Shown: in pieces, positions 1 to 8,200 of the stretch | Layout of the letters: each line of letters begins with the position of its first letter | Numbering within the stretch: position 1 is the stretch's first letter | Source: JAJFUE01 sp039683515 | Lineage (GTDB): Bacteria; Sumerlaeota; Sumerlaeia; MVZB01 | DNA: 59,871 bases | Assembly: GCA_039683515.1 (NCBI GenBank) | Contig: JBDKRG010000050.1 | Span: 1-59,871 of the forward strand | Direction: 5' to 3' | Notes under the pieces: model-generated | What the model was told of the DNA's origin: nothing | Databases searched by the model: none | The model's input: only the letters and a program-made list of their open reading frames with translations | Made by a program: the position numbers and the translations under genes

Positions 1-247
1 GCGCTGAAGGCGCAAGATAAAAAAGCCTGGGGCGGAGCGAAGCGCAGCCCCAGGTCACGAACCGCACCCAACCGGAGCTCTGAAAGAGCGAGAGAAATCG
101 GTTTCTCCCGCGCCTTCAGCGCTCCAATGATATGGCGTCTTTTACCTGGGGCTGCGCTTCGCTCCGCCCCAGGCTGTATTCTTACGCGCTTTCAGCGCTT
201 GGGATCGCTTGCGCCCAAAACATACGACATATGACAGAGTATTACTG
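1..247 (-). mobile_element. Edge-truncated copy of a palindromic miniature element
   Basis: Read on the minus strand this stretch matches 31946-32229 over almost its whole length by eye, including the non-palindromic joining sequence, so it is an inverted copy of the same element. It contains two 29-bp hairpin modules (26-54 and 145-173, ends CCTGGGGC/GCCCCAGG) and shorter GCGCTGAAGGCGC-type palindromes (1-13 and around 107-121 and 197-209). The inner end near 232-247 resembles the terminal repeat of the other copy but is degraded; the outer end lies outside the window. There is no credible ORF, so it would be non-autonomous. Bases 248-354 hold a further short hairpin rich in GCCG and then the hisC leader. 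Confidence 0.65.
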
Positions 248-354
248 AATACGATGACGCCGCCTGCGACGGCGGCCTACAGTTGACCTTCCCGGCGCGT
301 TGGCGTAAAAGATGGGGAGTTTGTCGGCTCTTGCGGGCCGATGGAGGAGCCACC

Positions 355-1419
355 GTGAACGCCGAGAAAAATTACCCGCCCATGCCCGAGCCGCGCCCGT
401 TCCTCGGGGCGCTCGAGGCCTACGTCCCAGGCGAGCAGCCGCGCGGCGGCGGGTGGGTCAAGCTCAACACCAACGAGTTCCCGTACCCGGCCGCCCCGCA
501 GGTCGTCGAGGCGATCCGGCGCGAGGCGGCCGACACCGTCCGCATCTACCCGGACCCGACCGCGACCGCCCTGCGCGAGGGGCTCGCCGCGCGCAACGGC
601 GTCCACCCCGACCAGGTCCTCGTCGGCAACGGCTCGGACGAAATCCTGCGCCTCATCGCCCACGCGTTCCTCGGGCCCGGCCGGCCGCTGGCGATGACCC
701 TGCCGACCTACACGCTCTACGACGTGCTCGCCGCGCAGTTCGGCGCCGAGACCCACGTCCACAAGCTGATCGATTTCGAGCGGCTCCCGGAAAGCCTGTT
801 CGCCGACAAGTGGGCGGCCTGCTTCCTGGCGACGCCCAACGCGCAGATCGGGACGGCGTTCCCGATCGACCAGCTCGAGCGGCTCGCCTCGACCGGCGGC
901 CTGCTCGTCCTCGACGGCGCGTATATCGACTTCGCCCCCGGCTACAACCCGATCGAGGGGCTGCGCGACCACCCGGCCGTCATCCACACGCGGACGTTCT
1001 CCAAGAGCTTCGGCCTGGCGGGGGTGCGCGTCGGGTGCGCGATCGGCCCCAAGCCGCTCATCGCCGCCCTGCACAAGCTGCGCGACTCATATAATGTGAA
1101 CCGGATCAGCCAGGCCGCCGCGCTCGGGGCGCTGGAAGGGGCCGGTTACTACGCCGAGCGCTGCGCCGAGATCATCCAGTCGCGGCGGTGGCTCGGCCAG
1201 GAGCTCAGCCGGCGCGGCTTCAAGGTGTTCGAGAGCCACGGCAACTTCGTCTTCGCCGCCCGGCCCGACGCCCCGGCGCTCTACGAGCGGCTCAAGGCGA
1301 AGAAAATCCTCGTCCGCTACTTCACGCACAGCGGCCTGGAGGGCGGGATGCGGATCACGATCGGCACGCCCGAGGAAAACCAGGCGCTGCTGACGGGGAT
1401 CGACGAGATTCAGTCCTGA
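355..1419 (+). CDS. hisC: Histidinol-phosphate aminotransferase
   Basis: PLP-dependent class I/II aminotransferase of 354 residues, the normal size for HisC; it converts imidazole-acetol phosphate and glutamate to histidinol phosphate in histidine synthesis. Visible family blocks are KLNTNEFPYPA near the N terminus, GNGSDEILRLIAHAFL, and the cofactor-lysine motif TFSKSFGLAGVRVG with the PLP lysine at about residue 217. The GTG start at 355 is chosen because GGAGGA lies six bases upstream; an in-frame start at 283 has no ribosome site, and an ATG at 382 would trim conserved residues. No other his genes are in the window. Related aminotransferases for tyrosine or phenylalanine cannot be excluded, but HisC is the best fit. 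Confidence 0.9.
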   Translation: MNAEKNYPPMPEPRPFLGALEAYVPGEQPRGGGWVKLNTNEFPYPAAPQVVEAIRREAADTVRIYPDPTATALREGLAARNGVHPDQVLVGNGSDEILRLIAHAFLGPGRPLAMTLPTYTLYDVLAAQFGAETHVHKLIDFERLPESLFADKWAACFLATPNAQIGTAFPIDQLERLASTGGLLVLDGAYIDFAPGYNPIEGLRDHPAVIHTRTFSKSFGLAGVRVGCAIGPKPLIAALHKLRDSYNVNRISQAAALGALEGAGYYAERCAEIIQSRRWLGQELSRRGFKVFESHGNFVFAARPDAPALYERLKAKKILVRYFTHSGLEGGMRITIGTPEENQALLTGIDEIQS

Positions 1420-1431
1420 GGCCTGAGCTAT

Positions 1432-1475
1432 CCTGGGGCTGCGCCCCAGGCTGGTATCAATCGCGCCTTTGGCGC
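1432..1475. repeat. Minimal copy of the CCTGGGGC / GCGC hairpin repeat
   Basis: A hairpin CCTGGGGC-TGC-GCCCCAGG (1432-1450) is followed by the palindrome GCGCCTTTGGCGC (1463-1475). Both are the building blocks of the larger elements at 1-247, 13751-13840, 19053-19205, 31946-32229 and 59802-59871. It lies just after hisC and lacks a T-tract, so it is not an obvious terminator. Confidence 0.6.
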
Positions 1476-1607
1476 TCCCTGAATACTCAGGACTCAGGAC
1501 TTACTTTCTCCACTAGGCACTTGACTTTTGACGGGTTCCCCCGATGATGAATGGAGCCGGCGGCGACGGACGGTCGCGGCGGCACGTAACGCGAGGAGGA
1601 TTGAGAC

Positions 1608-1952
1608 ATGTTTATTCCCGACCGCACCGTCAAGGCGATGCTGGGGATCATCATCGTGCTGCTGATGGTGATCGCAGCCGGCCAGCTGTTCCAGCCAGCC
1701 AAGGCCCAAACTTCCGCGGCGCCGGCCGGCCTGGTCGAGGCCACGTGGAAGACCGAGATGGTCTCGCGCGTCAAGCTCGCCGACGAGGATCGGATCAAGA
1801 GCATCCAGGTGCTGGACCAGGCCAACGCCGTCGTGGTGCAGTACGAAGACCGGATCGAATTCCTGCGGATGCGCCCGGTCTACGTCAACCCGGCGAGCGT
1901 CGAGTTGAAGAACTCGAACAGCGGCGTCTCGATCACTCCTTCGATCAAGTAA
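1608..1952 (+). CDS. Small exported or membrane-anchored protein, function unknown
   Basis: This 114-residue protein has one hydrophobic segment at about residues 11-28 (GIIIVLLMVIAAGQLF) followed by AKAQ, consistent with either a cleaved signal peptide or an N-terminal anchor. The rest is a short soluble domain of alternating strands (VVVQYEDRIEFLRMRPVYV) with no family I recognise. A strong ribosome site (GAGGAGGA, 1593-1600) sits eight bases before the ATG. It is monocistronic, between hisC and tRNA-Thr. Confidence 0.7.
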   Translation: MFIPDRTVKAMLGIIIVLLMVIAAGQLFQPAKAQTSAAPAGLVEATWKTEMVSRVKLADEDRIKSIQVLDQANAVVVQYEDRIEFLRMRPVYVNPASVELKNSNSGVSITPSIK

Positions 1953-2029
1953 TTATCCGCGCCGGCGCCGGAGGTTTTCGGTTGAACACGGCCGCATCCT
2001 GCGGTAATGTGGCGGGTCTTTGTTCGGGG

Positions 2030-2105
2030 GCCCAAGTAGCTCAGTCGGTAGAGCACATGCATGGTAAGCATGAGGTCACCAGTTCGATTCTGGTCTTGGG
2101 CTCCA
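2030..2105 (+). tRNA. tRNA-Thr (anticodon GGT)
   Basis: The cloverleaf folds cleanly: acceptor stem GCCCAAG/CTTGGGC, D arm GCTC..GAGC, anticodon stem CATGC/GCATG with loop ATGGTAA, T arm ACCAG/CTGGT with TTCGATT loop, discriminator T and an encoded CCA at 2103-2105. Anticodon GGT reads ACC/ACT threonine codons. Length 76 with no intron. Confidence 0.96.
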
Positions 2106-2207
2106 TCCCCCCTCTGAAAAATCGATAAACTTGAGATACGGGCCGCTTCGCATGAGGTGGCCTTTCTCGCATATGGCGACACGCAAGACACAGCAGTCAT
2201 ATTGGAC

Positions 2208-2236
2208 TTGTTTTGGATTCTATTCACAATTATAAT
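2208..2236 (+). promoter_or_regulatory. Predicted sigma-70 type promoter of the giant repeat protein
   Basis: TTGTTT (2208-2213) and a perfect TATAAT (2231-2236) are separated by exactly 17 bases, in an AT-rich patch after tRNA-Thr. The leader to the ATG at 2284 would be about 40 bases. The -10 box is consensus; the -35 box is only half consensus. Confidence 0.5.
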
Positions 2237-2283
2237 TCGCCGGTTCGTTCGCCGCTTATTTTAGTGACTCGAAAGGCGCCGCC

Positions 2284-5200
2284 ATGATTCACCTCGTCCG
2301 TTGGTGGAGCGGCCGCTTGATCGCGGCCGCCATGCTGATGATTGCCGTCACCCTGAACGCGAGCGGCGAGGCCATCCCCGCACCGACGAGCCCGGACAGC
2401 CCGATCCCCTCCGATGCCGCGGCGGACGTCGAGATCCATGCGCCCCTCCAGTGGAACACCGCCTACACCACGCCGACGCTCGCGCGGGTCGCCGAGCCGA
2501 AGGTACTGATCTTTAATGCGCATAATTACCAGCAGTTGACCAGCTTTACGCTCGAGGCGTGCCGCACGCGCTTCAGCGCGTTCACCACCACCACGACCAC
2601 GAGCACGGATCCGGAAACACTCGCGCGGCAGCTCGCCGACAAACAGATTTTCCTCGTACCCGCCCAGGACTACTGGACGCTCTCGGACATGGGCGGCTTC
2701 GGAACGACGATCGGGCCGGTCCTGCGCCAGTTCGTCAAGGCGGGCGGACTTGTGATTGTCCAGGACTACCGGCCCTATGGGGGCACGGCGGAATTCCTGA
2801 CCAACGCTGGCCTGATGAACGTGATCTATCGCGGATCGGCCAACGGCGTCACGGTCAAGGTGGACTCGAGCAACCCGCTGGTCGGCGACCTGCCCACGAC
2901 CTTCACGATGGCGGGTTACGGCGCCAGCTACGTCAGCGTGGGCGACGCCGAAGTCCTCGTCAGAAACGGCATGAATAACGACCCGATGGCGGCGGTCAAG
3001 ACGATCGGCGCGGGCCACGTCCTGCTCCTCGGATGGATCTATTACAACTACACGGACGGCATGGCCCACATCCTGTCCAACGCTTTCGAGCAGTGGAGCC
3101 TTTCGGCCGGCGCCAACATCATGAACTATGATGTGTTCGTGGGGACATCCACGCCGCCGACGACCAGGGTGGCGACCACGACGTTCCTGAGCGCATGCCC
3201 GGCAGGGAGCCTGGACTACAGCACCCGTTATTACTGGCAGGTCATGGCCAAGAACTCGACGGGGATGACGCCCGGGCCGATCTGGTCGTTCCAGACGATG
3301 CCGATGCCGGTCCCGGACGTGCCGGCCTCGCCGAAGCCGATGGACGGAGCCGACCTGCTGGTCATCGCTCCGAGCATGTCGTGGGACCCGGGAATGGTCC
3401 CGGCAACGTATGCGGTGTATCTGGACAAGGTCAACCCGCCGGTGGCGCTCGCCGCGAGCGGCCTGAGCGACGCAAGCTACACCTCGGCTTCGCTCGAGAA
3501 CGGCACGACGTACTATTGGAGGGTGGTGTCGCACAACGCGACCGGCGACACCAGCGGGCCGGTGTGGAGTTTCAGGACTCCCGACGCCCCCCCGGCCGCG
3601 TCGAGCCCGACGCCCGCCGACGGCTCGACGAGCGCGTCGCTCACGGCCAGCCTCCAGTGGAGCTGCACGACCAGCCCCGTCAAGATCCTCGCGTTCAACG
3701 GCCACAGCGACAACAGGCCCATCAATGCCGAATATGTCTATACGATCGCCGCGATCAGGAATACCTACCCGAATTTTACCCTCACCGAGACGCAGAGCGA
3801 GGACCCCGCCACGCTTGCCGCGCAGCTCGCGGACAACCAGGTGTTTCTCATGCCCGAACAGGAGAACTGGACCCGCGCCGACATGGGCTTGTTCGGAACC
3901 AAAATCGCGGCCGTCCTGCAGGAGTTCGTCGCAAACGGCGGGATGTTGATCGCGTGCGATTCGCCGGCCGGCTATCAGTCCGTTTTCCTGAAAAACGCCG
4001 GCCTGATGAACGCCGTATCCGCCGGTCTTTACGGCTCCACGCAGTCAATGTCCGTCGTCGTCAGGAATCATTTCACCGAAGGGATCGCGGATACGTTCGG
4101 CGCAAACAGCTACGCGGAGGAATACAGCAGCGTCGGCGACGCGCAGGTGCTGGTCAGAAACAAGAGCAACAACAACCCGATGGTGGCGCTGAAATCGTTC
4201 GGCTCGGGCCTGGCGCTGCTCATCGGATGGGATTACGAATACTCATCCACGGGCCAGCGGCTCGTGATCGCCAATGCCGTCCGGCACGTCGGCGGGCCGA
4301 GGTTCGACGTCTATTTGGGGACCACGAACCCGCCCGCCACGCTCGTGATGGAAGACGGCACCAGTCTTGTCTGTCCGCATGAACGGCTTCAGTACGAAAC
4401 GACCTATTACTGGCGCGTCGTTTCGAGAAACCTGATGGGCACGACGGTCGGGCCCGTGTGGTCGTTCCGGACGCCGGACCTGCCGGAGCCGGAGATCCCG
4501 GCCAATCCCATCCCCTACAACGGCACCGTGAGCACCTGGACGACGACGACGACGCTGTCGTGGGAGCCGGGGCTGGTTCCGATCAGCTCGATGACGGTCA
4601 AGTTCGGCACGACCAACCCGCCGACGACCGTGCTCGCAAGCGGCCTGACGACGGCAACGTGCTCGCCGGGGCCGCTCGCCAAGGATCAGATCTACTACTG
4701 GCAGGTCACCGCGACGAACAAGACGGGCTCGGTGACGGGGCCGGTCTGGAGCTTCTCGACGGCGACGCCGCTCGTGCCGTTTTCGCCGGTGCCGGCCGAC
4801 GGGGCCACGAGCGTGCCGCTCACGACGACGCTCAGATGGAACGGCTATGCAGGAGCGGGGAATCCCCCCGCCACGCAGGTTCTCGCTCTCTGGAACAATA
4901 GCAATAAAACGATCAACACTTACGAGGTGAACACGCTGCGCAATAACCTGTCCAACTGCCACGTGACAACGACAACGGTCGTGGATCCGACCGCGCTCTC
5001 GCAGCTTCTTTACGGAAAAAACGTGTTCTGGATGCTGGAACAATATTCCAGCTTCGATTATACAGCCTTTGGCGCCAGCGTTCGTTCCGTGCTGCAGCAA
5101 TTCATGCGGAGGGGAGGCATGGTGATCGTTTTGAACACCGGCCAGGCCTCCGCGTTCCTCGGCAGCGCGGGGCTGATGGACCTCTCGGCCGCCAGCCCGA

Positions 5201-8200
5201 AATCGAGTTATACAGCCAGCGTTGCCGTGCGCAACGGAATCACCCAGGGATTGGATTCGTTCTTCGCGCCGCAGGACGCGGTCTATTACACGACCGTCGG
5301 CGACGCATTGCCCCTCGTCACGTTCGGAAATAACCCCGTGGTCGCCTACAAGCCCTTCGGCGCGGGCGGCGTCCTGATGGTGGGGTGGAATTATCGATAC
5401 ACGGGGACGGGGACGGGGACGGCGCGCATCCTGACCAATGCCGTCCTGTACTCACTCGGCTATCTCGGGGCCGATCGGTACGACGTCTATTTCGGGACGA
5501 CAAATCCGCCGACGACGAAACTGATTGACGGCGCGGTGACGGCCGAGATCTCGCCCGGGGCGCTCGATTACGAGACAACCTATTACTGGCAGGTGGTTGC
5601 GCACAACCTGGCCGGCGACACCGTCGGGCCCGTGTGGTCGTTCCGGACGCTGCCCCCGCCGCTGCCCGCGGCGCCTTCATCCCCAACGCCCGCAAACCAG
5701 TCGAAGTGCGTTTCGACGACCACGACGTTGACGTGGGCGGCGGCAACGGTCCCGGCGACGTTCAGCGTCAGGTTCGACACGAAGAACCCACCCGAGGCGC
5801 AGGTCGCCACGGGCCTGGCCCAACCGCAATTCACGCCGGGCCAGCTGGCTCGCACCACAACGTACTACTGGCAGGTGACCGCGTCGAATTCGACCGGTTC
5901 GGTCGAGGGGCCGGTGTGGAGCTTCAGCACGGCGGGGCCACCGTTCGCGCCGCTGAATCCCTCGCCCGAGGACGGGGCAACGAGCGTCCCGCTCAAACAT
6001 ACGCTGAAATGGACCGGCGAGAGCGTCATGGCCGCGTCGTCGCCGATCAAACTGCTTTTCTTCGACAACCACGGCGACAAGTCCTATTCAGGCGAGTGCA
6101 TCGGCACGTACAACGCGCTCGCCGCCTACGGGCACAGCATTTCCACTCAGAACACGGAAAACACGGCCACGCTCGAGGCAATGCTTGCCGACCAGCAGGT
6201 CTTCGTCATGACCGAGCAGGAAAACTGGACGGTCGCGGAAATGGCCGCCTTCGGCAAGAAAATCGGCCCGGTTCTGCGGAGGTTTGCCCGGGCCGGCGGC
6301 GTGATCGTGATGTGCGACGGCAGCCCCACGAGCGGCACGACCTCGTTCCTCGCAAGCGCGGGGCTGATGAACGCCTCGGTCCACGGCAACGTGACCGGCA
6401 GGTCGCTTGCGGTCAGGGCAACGCATGCGATCACGAAGGACCTGCCCGCCACGTTCTCGGCCTTGGATTGCACGGTCTCCTATGGCAGCGTCGGGAACGC
6501 GCAGGCGCTGATCCGCGAGACCACCGACAACCGGCCGGTCGTCGCGGTTCAACCGATCGGGGCCGGAAGCGTCGTGCTGCTGGGGATGGATTTCGACAAT
6601 TGGAACTATGAACATTACGTGCTCCTAAACAATTCCGTCCGGACGGCGGCGAGCGTGAACGTCAAGAACGCGAAATACGACGTTTACTTCGGGAAGACGA
6701 ATCCGCCGACCACGAAGATCGCGGATTCCACGGCCACCCTGCAGGTATCGCCGGGGACGCTGGAGTATGGGACGACCTACTACTGGCGGGTCGTGGCGCA
6801 CAACAGCTACGGCGAGACGGCCGGACCGGTATGGTCGTTCCGGACGCTGGAAATACCGCCGCCGGATGTTCCGTCCCGGCCGGCGCCGGCCGACACGGCC
6901 AAATTCGTTCCGACCACGACGACATTGTCCTGGAAGCCGTCGGCGGTCCCGGTGACGTTCAGCTTGAAATTCGGGCCGAGCAACCCGCCGACCGTCGAGG
7001 CCGCGAGCGACCTGACCCAGGCGCTCTTCGAAACCGGCCCGTTGGCTCCATCGACGACCTATTACTGGCAAGTCACGGCAACCAACAAGAGCGGCACGAA
7101 AGCGGGCCCGGTGTGGAGCTTTACGACTGCCGGGCCGCCGCGGGCGCCATTCAGCCCCTCGCCCGCGGACGGGGCGACCAGCATCTCGCTCGACACGCAA
7201 TTGAGCTGGAACCGCGCCCCGACGCTGGCGAGCGCCGACGCGCCGATTCAGATCCTCGCGTTCAGCGGCCACAGCGACAATGGATTGAATCAGGAATACC
7301 AGAATACCGTGAACATGGTGACCGGTTATCTCCGGAACAGCGTCGCCACGTCGACGACGACCGAGGTCCCGGCGACGCTGGCCCTGCAGCTCAAGGGCAA
7401 ACAGGTGTTCCTGATGCCGAAGCAGGAATATTGGAACGCGGCGGGGGCGGCGGCATTCGGGACCGAGATGGCGCCCGTCCTCCAGCAGTTCGTGCAGGGG
7501 GGCGGACTCGTCGTCGCCTGCGATTACCCCGGCAGCAACGTCCCCGGGCTGCTCGCGAATTCCGGGCTCATGCAGGTCACCGCGGGAAGCTCGGCCAACA
7601 ATGTCACCTTAAGCATTGCCTCGAGCAATGCGATCACCCAGGGGATCACTTCGTTTACATCCCGGTACAATACCACGTGCTACGAAAGCGTCGGCGATGC
7701 CCAGGTCCTGATCAAGAAAAACTCCGACAACAAACCGGTCGCGGCATGGAAACAGATCGGTTCGGGCGGCGTCCTCCTGATGGGATGGGACTATTACAGC
7801 TACACCGTAAACATGCAAATGCTGATGGTGAACGCCATCCAGTATGCCAGCGCGGCGTCGAGCGTCGAACTGTATGACGTCTATTTCGGCACAACAAACC
7901 CGCCGACGGCCAAACTGGCGGAAAACACGCATCTGACGCAATGCTCGCCGGGTGCATTGGATTACGACACCACCTATTACTGGCGGGTCGTCGCGCACAA
8001 CCACCTCGGCGACACGGACGGACCCGTCTGGTCGTTCCGGACGCGCAAGATGCCGCTGCCGGGAATGCCAACCGACCCCTCGCCCGCCGACCAGACGCCA
8101 TCGACGCCGCTTGCGCCGGTGCTGACATGGACCCCCGGCGCGCTGTCGGCGACGTTCAGCATCAAACTCGACACGAATAACCCGCCGACGAAGCAAATCA

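Noticed and set aside
1432..1450. Hairpin after hisC considered as its terminator
   Set aside because: The stem matches the dispersed hairpin family and is not followed by a T-run.
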